NCBI GenBank assembly: GCA_947498325.1
Contig: CANMKE010000007.1
Span: 124,001-188,000 of the forward strand
Reading direction: 5' to 3'
Source of the DNA: an uncultured Persicobacter sp.
GTDB taxonomy: Bacteria; Bacteroidota; Bacteroidia; Cytophagales; Cyclobacteriaceae
DNA length: 64,000 nt
Position numbers and translations under genes: made by a program. Shown here piece by piece: positions 25,051 through 34,575 of this stretch; the first letter of the stretch is position 1; the number at the start of each line of letters is the position of its first letter. A model generated the notes under the pieces. The model ran no database searches. It saw only the letters and a program-made list of their open reading frames with translations, and had not been told where the DNA came from.

Positions 25051-26721
25051 ATGGAAAATCAGCATGAAGCCTTTTTTTGGCAGAAAAATTACCCCGAAGG
25101 AGTCCCCTTTGATATTGACCCTGGAAAGTATGAATCTTTAGTCGACCTATTTGAGGAAACGGTCGAACAGCATAACAGCAAAGTCGCTTTTGATAATTTT
25201 GACAAGGAATTGACTTACGCTGAATTGGAACTGTATTCCCGTTATTTTGGGGCTTACCTTCAGCAGGAATTAGGTTTGAAAAAAGGCGATGCAATTGCCA
25301 TTCAAATTCCAAACCTTCTACAGTATCCTATTGCACTTTGGGGGGCATTGCGCGCTGGTCTGGTGGTGGTAAATACCAATCCACTGTATACTCCTCGGGA
25401 AATGGAGCATCAATTTAAAGATGCAGGGGTGAAGGCGATTTTGATTTACGAAAATTTTGCCTACAATTTACAGACGATCGTTCGCAATACCGATATTGAA
25501 ACCGTGATTGTAACTGGAACGGGCGATATGTTGGGGACACTAAAAGGCTTTATTGTCAATTTAGTGGTGCGACATGTCAAAAAGATGGTGCCTAAATATC
25601 ACCTTCCTGATGCGGTCTCATTCAAGGAAGTGCTTGATATTGGTAAAAAGAAAACACTGAATACAATTAAGCCTGCGGCTGAGGATATTGCCTTTTTACA
25701 ATACACTGGCGGAACCACGGGCTTGTCGAAGGGGGCGATGCTGACCCACCGAAATATTATTGCCGCACTCGAAGGGAGCACCGCATGGGTTAAGCCCGTT
25801 CTGCCTGCAAGTGGTGCAATTATCGTTACGGCTTTGCCGATGTATCATATTTTTGCATTGACGGCCAACTGCCTCTTGATTTTTAAGCTTGGCGGTAAAA
25901 ATATTCTGATTACCAACCCGCGAGATCTTCCCGCTTTTATTAAAACGATCAGTAAGCACCGTTTCAATATGATTTCAGGGGTAAACACCCTCTTTAATGC
26001 GATGCTGAACCATCCTGATTTTGGAATGATTAATTTCGATGAATTAAAAGTGACACTTGGTGGTGGTATGGCGGTTCAGGATGCCGTAGCACAAAAATGG
26101 GAAGAAGCCACAGGATGTCCATTGGCGGAGGCTTATGGCATGACAGAAACTTCTCCAGGAATCACCATTAACCCTTTGGACGGTAACCATCGAATGAGTT
26201 CTATTGGCTTGCCGTTTCCATCAACTGAGGTGAAAATTATGAGTGATGAGGGCGTTGAGGTGCCCCATGGTGAACATGGTGAGCTTTGGGTTCGTGGGCC
26301 TCAGGTGATGAAGGGGTACTGGAAAAATGAAGCAGCGACGAATGAAATGTTTGACGGAGAGTGGTTGAAAACTGGCGATATTGCGACGGTGGATGACGAT
26401 GGGTTTTTTAAGATTGTAGACCGTAAAAAGGAAATGATTTTGGTGTCTGGCTTTAATGTATTTCCCAATGAAATTGAAAATGTGATCGCCATGCACCCGA
26501 AGGTATTGGAAGTCGGGGCGATAGGTATTCCCGACGAGCGGAGCGGGGAAAAGGTGAAGGTTTTTGTGGTGAAGAAAGACGACTCCCTCACCGCGGATGA
26601 AGTTATTGAATTTTGTAAAGCCCAGCTTACCGCTTACAAGGTTCCAAAAGAGGTCGCTTTTAAAGCTGAGCTGCCCAAAACGAATGTCGGAAAAATCCTC
26701 AGACGAAAATTGAAAGAATAA
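25051..26721 (+). CDS. fadD: Long-chain fatty-acid-CoA ligase
   Basis: 556 aa AMP-forming ligase. The P-loop motif YTGGTTGLSKGAMLTHRN and the adenylation motif AEAYGMTETSPGITINPLDG are present. The hinge/A8 region includes WLKTGDIATVDDDGFFKIVD followed by RKKEMILVSGFNVFPNEIEN. The terminal lysine motif is NVGKILRRKL. This is a full-length FadD that activates long-chain fatty acids with ATP and CoA. The 5' flank is free of a close upstream gene, so it has its own promoter. A terminator follows. Confidence 0.95.
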   Translation: MENQHEAFFWQKNYPEGVPFDIDPGKYESLVDLFEETVEQHNSKVAFDNFDKELTYAELELYSRYFGAYLQQELGLKKGDAIAIQIPNLLQYPIALWGALRAGLVVVNTNPLYTPREMEHQFKDAGVKAILIYENFAYNLQTIVRNTDIETVIVTGTGDMLGTLKGFIVNLVVRHVKKMVPKYHLPDAVSFKEVLDIGKKKTLNTIKPAAEDIAFLQYTGGTTGLSKGAMLTHRNIIAALEGSTAWVKPVLPASGAIIVTALPMYHIFALTANCLLIFKLGGKNILITNPRDLPAFIKTISKHRFNMISGVNTLFNAMLNHPDFGMINFDELKVTLGGGMAVQDAVAQKWEEATGCPLAEAYGMTETSPGITINPLDGNHRMSSIGLPFPSTEVKIMSDEGVEVPHGEHGELWVRGPQVMKGYWKNEAATNEMFDGEWLKTGDIATVDDDGFFKIVDRKKEMILVSGFNVFPNEIENVIAMHPKVLEVGAIGIPDERSGEKVKVFVVKKDDSLTADEVIEFCKAQLTAYKVPKEVAFKAELPKTNVGKILRRKLKE

Positions 26722-26745
26722 TTATCATTATAGAAATACTGACGA

Positions 26746-26773
26746 GCGCAAACATTTTGTTTGTGCTTTTTTT
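26746..26773 (+). terminator. Rho-independent terminator after fadD
   Basis: Stem GCGCAAAC (26746-26753) / GTTTGTGC (26759-26766) contains one G-T pair and is followed by a T run. Confidence 0.82.
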
Positions 26774-26858
26774 ATGCCATTTTCTTCTTTGAGGGTGATA
26801 TCTTCTCTAATTCTACTTAATTTTGTGGTTTGATTTACTATTAGCGATAACAAATAGA

Positions 26859-28280
26859 ATGAAAACCATCAAATTACCTTCTGCTTATACAATTCTCTTA
26901 GCCATTATTGTATTGGTTGCAGGGCTTACTTTTGTCCTTCCTACGGGGAAATATGCCTACACGTCTAAAGACGGTTCCGTTACCCTGACACCTCAGCAGG
27001 CCATTGGTAATACCGACAGTCACTTATTACCTGTTCCAGGAAGTTATGAAAATGTAAAATCCAATCCTCAGGGATTTTTTGAAGTTGTGAAAGCTCCAAT
27101 TGTCGGTTTCTATAAAGCCATTGATGTGGCGGTGTTTATTCTGATGATCGGGGGATTCTTAGGCATTGTGATGTCTACAGGAGCCATTGATGCTGGAGTG
27201 CATCAGGTGCTGGGCTCCATGAAAGGCAAAGAACAATTGATGATCCCCGTCTTGATCTTTCTTTTCGGATTGGGAGGGACATCCTTTGGAATGGCAGAGG
27301 AGACCCTGGCATTTTATCCGATCCTGATTCCCGTTTTCAGGTCGGCAGGTTTTGATGCCAAAACAGCGATTGGGACGATCATGTTAGGGGCAGGCTTTGG
27401 TGTTCTATGTAGTACAGTTAACCCTTTTGCTACTGCAATTGCCTCAGGCTTTGCGGGAATTTCTATTGGGGATGGCATCATGGTTCGCGTATTCATGTGG
27501 GTAGTCCTTTGGGCAATTACCTCTGCTTTTGTCATGCGATATGCTAAAAAAGTAAAAAATGCACCTTCTGAAGAAATGCTTGAGCAAGCTGATACAGCAA
27601 CTCCTGAAACCATGACAGGCAAACAAAAAATCGTGCTGACGATGTTTACCCTAACCTTTGTCATCATGATTTGGGGTGTGATTCCTTTTAAGGATTTGGG
27701 AATTACCGCAATTCCTACTTTAAGCTGGTGGTTTGATGAACTGAATGCTTTGTTTTTTGTATCGAGTATTTTAACAGGTTTACTGATCGGGATGAAAGAA
27801 AGTGAAATTGCTGGGCATTTTGTAAATGGAGCACGTGATATGCTTGGGGTTGCCTTCATCGTTGGGATTAGTAGAGGTATCACCGTTGTGATGAATGACG
27901 GACTTATTATTGATACCGTGTTGCACTATGCAGAAGCGGCAATTACAGGCTTGAGTAGCTCTATTTTTGTTTGTGTAATGTTTTTCCTTGAATTGTTCCT
28001 TTCTATTTTTATTCCTTCCACTTCAGGCTTAGCAACACTGACGATGCCTATTATGACACCTTTGGCTTCTTTTGCAAACGTTGATGCCCATTGGGTGGTA
28101 ACGGCTTATCAGTCTGCTTCGGGGTTTGTGAACCTATTTACACCTACTTCAGCAGTCGTAATGGGTGGCCTCGCTATTGGAAAAGTGTCTTATGGATCGT
28201 ATTTCAAATGGGTCCTTCCTTATCTTTTCATCGTGTTGATAGTGATATTGCTGACACTCGGATTTGGTGTGATGTTATAA
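26859..28280 (+). CDS. YfcC-family (C4-dicarboxylate/basic amino-acid-type) membrane carrier
   Basis: 473 aa from ATG 26859. About 11-12 membrane helices. Family signatures: PTGKYAYT near the N-terminus, FGLGGTSFGMAEETLAFYPI, GAGFGVLCSTVNPFATAIAS, and FIPSTSGLATLTMPIMTPLA. Members are ion-coupled carriers annotated as C4-dicarboxylate or arginine/ornithine transporters. Sequence alone does not decide the substrate. It stands alone between two terminators. Confidence 0.88.
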   Translation: MKTIKLPSAYTILLAIIVLVAGLTFVLPTGKYAYTSKDGSVTLTPQQAIGNTDSHLLPVPGSYENVKSNPQGFFEVVKAPIVGFYKAIDVAVFILMIGGFLGIVMSTGAIDAGVHQVLGSMKGKEQLMIPVLIFLFGLGGTSFGMAEETLAFYPILIPVFRSAGFDAKTAIGTIMLGAGFGVLCSTVNPFATAIASGFAGISIGDGIMVRVFMWVVLWAITSAFVMRYAKKVKNAPSEEMLEQADTATPETMTGKQKIVLTMFTLTFVIMIWGVIPFKDLGITAIPTLSWWFDELNALFFVSSILTGLLIGMKESEIAGHFVNGARDMLGVAFIVGISRGITVVMNDGLIIDTVLHYAEAAITGLSSSIFVCVMFFLELFLSIFIPSTSGLATLTMPIMTPLASFANVDAHWVVTAYQSASGFVNLFTPTSAVVMGGLAIGKVSYGSYFKWVLPYLFIVLIVILLTLGFGVML

Positions 28281-28436
28281 AGATCAAACACGGTCTTACA
28301 ACAAAACGATCAATGATTTATTGCCCCTCTTAGGCCGGCTGGGAATAAAGCAGCGTGAATAAAGGTCCGAACAAGGGTAGGGTATCATTGGCGTACACCA
28401 CATGCAACGGAATGATTAACAATAACGATATTAAAG
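28281..28436. other. Gene-free stretch upstream of two convergent terminators
   Basis: The gap between the YfcC-like gene and the barrel gene is about 340 nt. Apart from the two terminators listed separately I see no ORF with coding character, no tRNA-like fold and no repeat here. Confidence 0.5.
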
Positions 28437-28468
28437 GCCTGCAACGCGTACGTGTTGCAGGCTTTTTT
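28437..28468 (+). terminator. Rho-independent terminator after the YfcC-like gene
   Basis: A 9-bp perfect stem GCCTGCAAC (28437-28445) / GTTGCAGGC (28454-28462) is followed by T6. Confidence 0.9.
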
Positions 28469-28568
28469 GGGTTTTCAGCAAAGTATGCTTATTAAAGTGA
28501 TTGGGTATAGGATAGGTTTTGAGCAATATTGATGTAAAGTGGTCTCGGTGGGATCGAAAAACTAAACG

Positions 28569-28599
28569 ACAAAAAAAACAGCCATCGTAAGATGGCTGT
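28569..28599 (-). terminator. Minus-strand terminator of the barrel gene at 28.6 kb
   Basis: Stem ACAGCCATC (28578-28586) / GATGGCTGT (28591-28599) has a 4-nt loop. On the minus strand it is followed by T8. Confidence 0.92.
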
Positions 28600-28622
28600 T
28601 GTCATTTATAACCTTAAATATT

Positions 28623-29513
28623 TTAGAATCTTCTTCTACGTGACTTGTATCGCTTGCTTCCTCGTGATTTCTTGTATCGTCTTCCACCTGCACCAAAAGC
28701 AAACAGATACTCTACCCGAACATTCATCAAGAAATATCCATCGTTATTTTCTGGGTTACCACGAACCTGTCTGTTTTCTGGCTGATTAGAATAATAACGA
28801 TCAACGTCATTGCCAAATATTTCACGGCTTCTATCAGATAACCTTGATTCGATAGATTCTGAATCAAAAGCAACATATCTCGGTCCGGAAACATCATCCA
28901 AATAATCTGTACCAGTCAAACGGTAACCACCATCAACAGCAAGGTTGACAAAAGGGGAGATTTTGAAACTACAGCCAAAACCCATCGGAATTACATAGGT
29001 TACACCACTGTAACTTTGGTCGGGCTCCGTTACTACATTTCTCAATTTGTATTTTGTGCCGTCCAATTCAGTCGTTGGATTTACCGTTACCCCTCCAATA
29101 CCGATAAAGAAATAAGGATTGACAACTCTACGAGCGTAAAATCGGGTAGGTACTGGGAATAGATCAATATGTAATGTAGAGGTGAATTCTACATTATGGG
29201 AGTGAAAATTCAGATTTCTGTTTTTTCGTCCTTCACTGTTGGCTTTGGCATCATCTCCTTCAAGAGTGAAATAGGTAACGTCACCGGAAATACTAAGACG
29301 ATCCCAAAAACGATATCTTAATCCAACTGTTAGGTTAGGTTTAGCCCAAAACTGACCATCATTTGCTAAATCGCCATGGTAGTTGGCTGTTCCCGTTCCT
29401 GCAGTAAATACAAATTTACGATCACCGCCACGCACACGGTAGCTTTGTGAAAATGCTTCTGTGCAATATATCAGGGAGAAGAGCAGGATAAAAAGAGTAG
29501 ATTTAATTCTCAT
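28623..29513 (-). CDS. Outer-membrane barrel protein, DUF6089-like, with basic tail
   Basis: 296 aa. Signal peptide ending near AFS-Q (about 22). The mature protein begins with GTGTANYHGDLAN, resembling DUF6089-type barrels of Bacteroidota. Alternating aromatic strands follow (LRYRFWDRLSISGDVTYF, FYARRVVNPYFFIGIGG, VEYLFAFGAGG). The end is unusual: after the last strand comes a 19-residue strongly basic tail (RRYKKSRGSKRYKSRRRRF). The function is unknown; it may be a structural or secretion-related envelope protein. Confidence 0.78.
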   Translation of the reverse strand: MRIKSTLFILLFSLIYCTEAFSQSYRVRGGDRKFVFTAGTGTANYHGDLANDGQFWAKPNLTVGLRYRFWDRLSISGDVTYFTLEGDDAKANSEGRKNRNLNFHSHNVEFTSTLHIDLFPVPTRFYARRVVNPYFFIGIGGVTVNPTTELDGTKYKLRNVVTEPDQSYSGVTYVIPMGFGCSFKISPFVNLAVDGGYRLTGTDYLDDVSGPRYVAFDSESIESRLSDRSREIFGNDVDRYYSNQPENRQVRGNPENNDGYFLMNVRVEYLFAFGAGGRRYKKSRGSKRYKSRRRRF

Positions 29514-29612
29514 AAATTGATGTAGGGTTATAAAAGCGTTTTGGTAAAGCTGTAGAAAAGACCGAACGGCTATTACTATCCAAAAAAACGAAAAAAAATT
29601 AATAATAACAGG

Positions 29613-29646
29613 AAAAAAGTCTAAAATATATCAATATTTTAGACTT
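29613..29646 (-). terminator. Minus-strand terminator of the ferritin gene
   Basis: A near-perfect palindrome, GTCTAAAATAT (29619-29629) / ATATTTTAGAC (29634-29644), is extended by AA/TT. On the minus strand it runs into T6. Confidence 0.88.
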
Positions 29647-29685
29647 AAAGTACCTAATTATCATGTAATGAATTTGGGTGATTCA

Positions 29686-30213
29686 TTAATTTCCTGAGTC
29701 GGCTCCACCACCATTAGCTAAATCACCAATGGATTTATCAATCATGTAAAGTGCCACACCGTCATTTCCTGCTACCTCGAAGAAATCCAAAATTCTGCGG
29801 GCTGTCATTTCTTCTTCACGCTGTTCTGTTACGAACCATTGCAAGAAGTTAATGGTGATGAAATCACTTTCCTGATAACAATGGCTCATCAGTTTATTGA
29901 TCGACTGAGTAACCTCAACTTCATGACCTAAAAAGGCCTGACATAACGACTTCAAAGAATCGTATGATTGAGGAACATCCTGCACGGTTGGGCTCACAGC
30001 ATTTCCACCCACTTCATTGATATAAGTGAAAATTTTCAGCATATGCTGACGCTCTTCATCTGATTGTTCATAGAAAAACTGAGCAGAATGCTCAAAGCCA
30101 TTTCTTTCGCACCAAGAAGCCATCCCTAAGTAGATGAAAGAAGCTTTCGCCTCCATTGCCACTTGTGCGTTTAGTAAATCTTCAGTATTCTTTGATAAGC
30201 TACGGTATTCCAT
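29686..30213 (-). CDS. Ferritin (non-haem iron storage)
   Basis: 175 aa from ATG 30213; the upstream TTG would run into the preceding gene. Four-helix ferritin with ligands in AQVAMEAKASFIYLGMASWC (helix A Glu), YEQSDEERQHM (Glu plus Glu-x-x-His) and FLQWFVTEQREEE (helix C/D Glu). It oxidises Fe2+ and stores the ferric mineral in a 24-mer. The Gly/Asp-rich C-terminal end (GGGADSGN) is short and disordered. The start is 44 nt from the end of the sulfotransferase gene on the same strand, but the function looks unrelated. Confidence 0.93.
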   Translation of the reverse strand: MEYRSLSKNTEDLLNAQVAMEAKASFIYLGMASWCERNGFEHSAQFFYEQSDEERQHMLKIFTYINEVGGNAVSPTVQDVPQSYDSLKSLCQAFLGHEVEVTQSINKLMSHCYQESDFITINFLQWFVTEQREEEMTARRILDFFEVAGNDGVALYMIDKSIGDLANGGGADSGN

Positions 30214-30257
30214 TTGTTGTATGTTGATTGATTCTTTATTTACTGATAGTTTTTTGA

Positions 30258-31193
30258 TCAGAATTGTTTCCAATGATCAAGGTTAATATTCAATAACTGC
30301 TCAAGTTTATCGATGTCTTCACGATAGATGTCGTTTGTAATTTGCATTTTTAGTGATTTATCCAATTTTGGACGGTGCAGATTATTATCTCGCAGGTCAC
30401 CAACAAATTTTTTCACGATGCGCTGTTTCTTTATAAACCTAAATACAGCAGGGGCGGCCTTTTTCAGGCTTGATTTCACCACGCTATTTTGCCCAAACAA
30501 CTTGTCAAGCTTTTTATTCTTGATGTAGCCAGATTTATTGAATTTCTTGTTGTAATCATAATTATAAGGCGACAAGTTAAGAAAATCATTGACCTGTTCC
30601 ATAACTTTATGAGGATTATTCAACAGCTCTTCATGAAAAATCACCATGATTTGATTGCGGTCAAATCGGTTGAAATAATACGATAGGTGATCAGCATAAA
30701 AGCCACTTGGGACTAAATCCTGTCGTTCCCAGTAAATATTATCTTTTTTTAGTACATCAGCGAAATCATCCGTTGGCGTCCGATTTTCACGTGCCAGATG
30801 CAAATACCGCGAATATAACCTTTCGGCAGGTTGGCGCAAGACGACCATCAATTTTGCCTCTGGGCACCGATTTTGAATGCCTTCTGCCGCTTTTTTGCTG
30901 TAAAGATACATCGTGGAGGCTTCGCCTTTTGACTGTGTTGGGCTGGCATCTTTGAACAGGTCACAGTACTGTTGCAAGTCAGTAACTGCCCACGGGTAGT
31001 GGTTCAACTGTTTTGGATCCTCTTTTTGGTGGTCAAGATGCTCTCCTTCCAAGGCAAAAAAGTTGGGCTCTTTTACCTTCGACATGAATATATCTTGGTG
31101 TTGATCAAGGTAGTGGTAAAGGGAGGTTGTACCAGCTTTTCCTGCACCAATAATGATGAAGTCCGGGAGTAAGGTTATTTGTTGCGTTTCCAT
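30258..31193 (-). CDS. PAPS-dependent sulfotransferase (heparan N-sulfotransferase-like)
   Basis: 311 aa, no signal peptide. The 5'-phosphosulfate loop IGAGKAGTTSLYHYL is at about 15-29. The 3'-phosphate site VVLRQPAERLYSRYLH has R120 and S128. EPNFFALEGEHLD and PSGFYADHLSYYFNRFDRNQ fit the bacterial NodH/HS-NST-like group. It transfers sulfate from PAPS to a sugar hydroxyl or amine. Divergent from a four-gene glycosyltransferase operon (start 123 nt away), so the acceptor is inferred to be that surface glycan or glycolipid. Confidence 0.9.
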   Translation of the reverse strand: METQQITLLPDFIIIGAGKAGTTSLYHYLDQHQDIFMSKVKEPNFFALEGEHLDHQKEDPKQLNHYPWAVTDLQQYCDLFKDASPTQSKGEASTMYLYSKKAAEGIQNRCPEAKLMVVLRQPAERLYSRYLHLARENRTPTDDFADVLKKDNIYWERQDLVPSGFYADHLSYYFNRFDRNQIMVIFHEELLNNPHKVMEQVNDFLNLSPYNYDYNKKFNKSGYIKNKKLDKLFGQNSVVKSSLKKAAPAVFRFIKKQRIVKKFVGDLRDNNLHRPKLDKSLKMQITNDIYREDIDKLEQLLNINLDHWKQF

Positions 31194-31315
31194 AATTAAT
31201 ACTACCTATAACGATGCTATTGGTTGGTGCGATTTTATTCGATTTATCACATCTTCAGTGCCCTTTTGCTATTTGTTATATTGTCAATATACTGATGATA
31301 ATCGTACAGTTTGCT

Positions 31316-32497
31316 ATGGAAATACTCAGCAACGTACTTATCTTTTATTTTGGCTTCAACGCATTATATTGGTTCTTATTCAGCTTCAGTGGGAAGTTTT
31401 ATCGGCCTCGGAAAGTTGAAGCAGTACCGCAAGGAAAGGCATTTAACAAAATCGCAGTCCTTATTCCTGCCTATAAGGAGGATGAGGTGATTGCCTCGGT
31501 AGTGAGGGGGAATTTGGAGCAGGATTATCCTACTGAATTTTTTGAAATCGTCGTTATTGCCGACGGCTTCCGTTTCGATACTCTTGAGGACCTCAAACAA
31601 TACCCTGTTCGAGTGATTGAGGTCAATTTTGAGCAATCGACCAAAGTTAAAGCCTTGAATTTTGCCATAGAAGCCATTGGGGATCAGTATGATCTTGCTA
31701 TGATTCTTGATGCTGATAACATCATGGAGAAAAGTTGTTTAAGCAGGATGAATGCCCTGTTTGTTGATCAAGAGCTTCGGGCTGTTCAGGGGCAACGGAC
31801 GGCCAAGAATGACAATAATGATATGGCTGTATTGGATGGTCTGAGTGAGGCGATAAATAATCATATTTATCGGTCAGGACATTTAGCACTGGGTTTTTCT
31901 TGTCCACTAATAGGATCTGGGATGGCTTTTCGATATCGGATGGTCAAAAGGATACTCTCACAAATGGCTTCCGTTGGAGGCTTTGACCGTGAATTGGAGC
32001 TTCGACTGTTAAGAGAAGGCGTGAAGGTCCTTTACGATACAAAAGCAATTACCTATGATGAGAAAGTCCAAAATAGCAACAACTTTTATAATCAGCGGCG
32101 GCGTTGGATTTCCACACAGTTTGTTTATTTAAGGAAATATTTTGTAGAGGCTATTTTGCTGTTGTTCAGGGATGGCAATTTGTCTTTTTTCGATAATGCG
32201 GTCGTTCGTAACAGTCAGCTTCCAAGATTATTATTCTTAGGCTTTATGTTTTTATTTACTGCCTTATCAGCCTTTGTTCCTTATTTTGGCAGTTTTCAGG
32301 CATGGGCAGCCATTGTCGGCCTAACGGTGTTGTCTGTAATTCTGGCGATCCCAAAATCGATGATGAACCGAAAATTGATTTTTGCGATGGCCCTTTTGCC
32401 CAAAACTTTTTTTCTGATGCTCAAAGCATTGTTTTCTGTGAAAGGGGCAAATAAAAAATTTATTCATACAACCCATAGCTCTAATGATGTCAAATAA
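31316..32497 (+). CDS. Membrane glycosyltransferase family 2
   Basis: About 393 aa from ATG 31316. ATGs at 31214 and 31295 are also in frame; the 31316 start begins directly at the first membrane helix (EILSNVLIFYFGFNALYWFL) and leaves room for divergent promoters. GT-A core: VLIPAYKEDEVIASVVRGNL, MILDADN (DxD), GGFDRELELRLLREG, then QRRRW (QxxRW, processive-type motif). Two or more TM helices follow at the C-terminus. Probably extends a polysaccharide chain or makes a lipid-linked sugar. Overlaps the next GT by 14 nt. Confidence 0.88.
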   Translation: MEILSNVLIFYFGFNALYWFLFSFSGKFYRPRKVEAVPQGKAFNKIAVLIPAYKEDEVIASVVRGNLEQDYPTEFFEIVVIADGFRFDTLEDLKQYPVRVIEVNFEQSTKVKALNFAIEAIGDQYDLAMILDADNIMEKSCLSRMNALFVDQELRAVQGQRTAKNDNNDMAVLDGLSEAINNHIYRSGHLALGFSCPLIGSGMAFRYRMVKRILSQMASVGGFDRELELRLLREGVKVLYDTKAITYDEKVQNSNNFYNQRRRWISTQFVYLRKYFVEAILLLFRDGNLSFFDNAVVRNSQLPRLLFLGFMFLFTALSAFVPYFGSFQAWAAIVGLTVLSVILAIPKSMMNRKLIFAMALLPKTFFLMLKALFSVKGANKKFIHTTHSSNDVK

Positions 32498-33395
32498 CCC
32501 TCTTGTGTCCATCATTGCAATTAATTATAATTCCCTTGCAATGACGATGGATTTTATCAGCTCTATTTATACGACGGCTACGGAAAATTTTGAAATTATC
32601 ATCATTGATAATCACTCCAAGGAGCGCCCAGCAGCGGTTATTCATGCCGATTTCCCTGAAGTGAAAGTCATTGAGCTGGATCAGAATTTAGGTTTTGCAG
32701 GAGGGAATAATGTGGGTATTGAAGCCGCCCGCGGGGAGTATTTGTTTTTTGTCAATAACGATACCCTGTTCACTGTTGGGCTGATGGATCAATTGATATC
32801 GACCCTGAAAGCAGATGAAACCATCGGGATGGTTTGTCCGAAAATAAAATTTGATCAGCCAAGAGGATTGATTCAGTATGCTGGATCGACCGATATGAGT
32901 CCGTGGACAGCACGAAATTCAACTTTTGGCGCCAAGGAGGAGGATCAGGGGCAATTTAACTTTGCGCAGGAAACGGCATTTCCACACGGTGCCGCTATGA
33001 TGGTCCCACGGCATGTTATTAATAAAATTGGGCCAATGCCTGAATTGTATTTTTTATATTATGAAGAATTGGACTGGGGCGCCATGTTTAAGAAACAGGG
33101 CTACAGAATTTTTTATAATGGCATGGCAGAAATTTTTCATCGGGAATCTTCATCAGTAGGTAAAAACAGCCCTTTTAAAACTTATTATATGAACCGTAAC
33201 AGGATTTTGTTTGTGAAACGGAACTTTACAAAAGTTCAGCGTACCGCTTTTGGTTTGTATTTTAGTCTGTTCGCTTTTCCCAAAGGGCTACTACAGCATG
33301 CTTTAAAAAAGGAGTGGCAACACTGCAGGTCGTTGATCGAGGCGGTTCAGTGGCATTTGAAAGGAATGAAATCCAAATCTGAAAAATTTCAATAA
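32484..33395 (+). CDS. Glycosyltransferase family 2 (rhamnosyltransferase WbbL-like)
   Basis: 303 aa soluble GT-A enzyme. It has PLVSIIAINYNSLAMTMDFI and NLGFAGGNNVGIEAARGEYL, typical of the rhamnosyl/galactosyl subgroup. DxD-like FVNNDT, GAAMMVPRHVINKIGPMPEL and YYEELDWGAMFKKQGYRIFY follow. It adds a single sugar from an NDP-sugar donor. The start lies inside the upstream GT gene (14-nt overlap), and only one base separates its end from the next gene, so translation is probably coupled. Confidence 0.9.
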   Translation: MMSNNPLVSIIAINYNSLAMTMDFISSIYTTATENFEIIIIDNHSKERPAAVIHADFPEVKVIELDQNLGFAGGNNVGIEAARGEYLFFVNNDTLFTVGLMDQLISTLKADETIGMVCPKIKFDQPRGLIQYAGSTDMSPWTARNSTFGAKEEDQGQFNFAQETAFPHGAAMMVPRHVINKIGPMPELYFLYYEELDWGAMFKKQGYRIFYNGMAEIFHRESSSVGKNSPFKTYYMNRNRILFVKRNFTKVQRTAFGLYFSLFAFPKGLLQHALKKEWQHCRSLIEAVQWHLKGMKSKSEKFQ

Positions 33396-33396
33396 T

Positions 33397-34575
33397 ATGC
33401 GAATAGGTATCGAAGCACGTCGGATTTTTAGGGCAAAAAAGCATGGCCTTGAGATTGCTCTTTTGGAAACCCTGAAGGCGTTACAGGAATTGGATACGGA
33501 AAATGAGTATTTCGTTTTTGCCAAGAAGGGAGAGGACATGAATTGTATCGTTTTTCAGCCCAATTTTAATTTGGTGCTTGTGAGTGCGTTTACAGAGCTG
33601 GATTGGGAACAGTTTGCCTTGCCGCGGGCGGTTGCCAATTATCAGCTTGATTTACTTCATTGCACAAGTAATACAGCACCGACCTCCCTGTCAGTTCCAC
33701 TTTTCCTGACCCTGCACGATATCATATTTTTTGATGCTGGTCTTTTTGAAGGAACGTGGTACCAGAATATCGGCAATGCCTATCGTCGGCAGGTGGTGCC
33801 TTCAGCAGTGAATCGTTCGACAAAAATTTTTACGGTCTCAGCAACAGAGTGCAAGCGGATCATCAACCGCTATCCCGCCTGTGAGTCAAAAATTGAAGTG
33901 CTTTACAATGGACTGAATCCAATATTTAAGGAAGAAAACGAGCAAATCCGTCGGCAGCGGGTAAAAAATCATTATCAGCTGCCTTCAGACTTTGTCTTTT
34001 TTATTGGGAATGAGCACCCTCGGAAAAATGCGGGGAACATGCTTCAGGCTTATTTGTGCTACGTCAAAAACAGCGGTTCACCGTTACCATTGGTTTGTCC
34101 GAATATCAGTCAGGAAACGGTGAAATCGATCTTGCAAAAATCGGGAGATGAGCAGTTATTGGATCACTTTTATTTTCCTTCCTATATTTCTTTCGCTGAC
34201 CTTCCTGTGGTTTATGGTTTGGCTACGGTGTTTTTATTTCCGAGTCTGGAGGAGGGTTTTGGTTTACCCATTATCGAGAGTATGGCCTGTGGAACACCCG
34301 TGATTACTTCAGATTGTTCCTGTATGCCAGAAATTGCGGCAGATGCAGCGATGATGGTCAATCCTCATCAAGTGGAAGAAATTTTCACTGCCATTCAGCA
34401 ATTAACCGCAGACCGTGTGTTACTTCAGCGATATAAAGAAAAGGGCTTGCAGCGGGCACTTGCTTTTTCATGGGCGAAAACGGCACAGCAACTTTTGGAG
34501 GCCTATCAAGAATTTACTCAAAACTCCCGACAATCGGCAGACATTAACCTAACCAAAGATACTTATGGAACTTAA
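33397..34575 (+). CDS. Glycosyltransferase family 4 (GT-B)
   Basis: 392 aa with a two-Rossmann GT-B fold. The C-terminal donor site holds the EX7E signature: SLEEGFGLPIIESMACGTPV. The acceptor domain has LDLLHCTSNTAPTSL and FLTLHDIIFFDAGLF; the linker has FFIGNEHPRKNAGNMLQAY. It transfers a hexose with retention of configuration. Third of four GT genes; it overlaps the fourth by 11 nt. Confidence 0.92.
   Translation: MRIGIEARRIFRAKKHGLEIALLETLKALQELDTENEYFVFAKKGEDMNCIVFQPNFNLVLVSAFTELDWEQFALPRAVANYQLDLLHCTSNTAPTSLSVPLFLTLHDIIFFDAGLFEGTWYQNIGNAYRRQVVPSAVNRSTKIFTVSATECKRIINRYPACESKIEVLYNGLNPIFKEENEQIRRQRVKNHYQLPSDFVFFIGNEHPRKNAGNMLQAYLCYVKNSGSPLPLVCPNISQETVKSILQKSGDEQLLDHFYFPSYISFADLPVVYGLATVFLFPSLEEGFGLPIIESMACGTPVITSDCSCMPEIAADAAMMVNPHQVEEIFTAIQQLTADRVLLQRYKEKGLQRALAFSWAKTAQQLLEAYQEFTQNSRQSADINLTKDTYGT

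Noticed and set aside
26818-26825. TAATTTTG as a -7 promoter box for the YfcC-like gene
   Set aside because: Matches TAnnTTTG, but the nearest TTTG lies 26 nt upstream, outside the usual 17-21 nt spacing; not strong enough to list.
28281-28436. Possible tRNA or small RNA between the YfcC-like gene and its terminator
   Set aside because: No cloverleaf, anticodon arm or T-loop consensus could be found; probably just a long 3' UTR.
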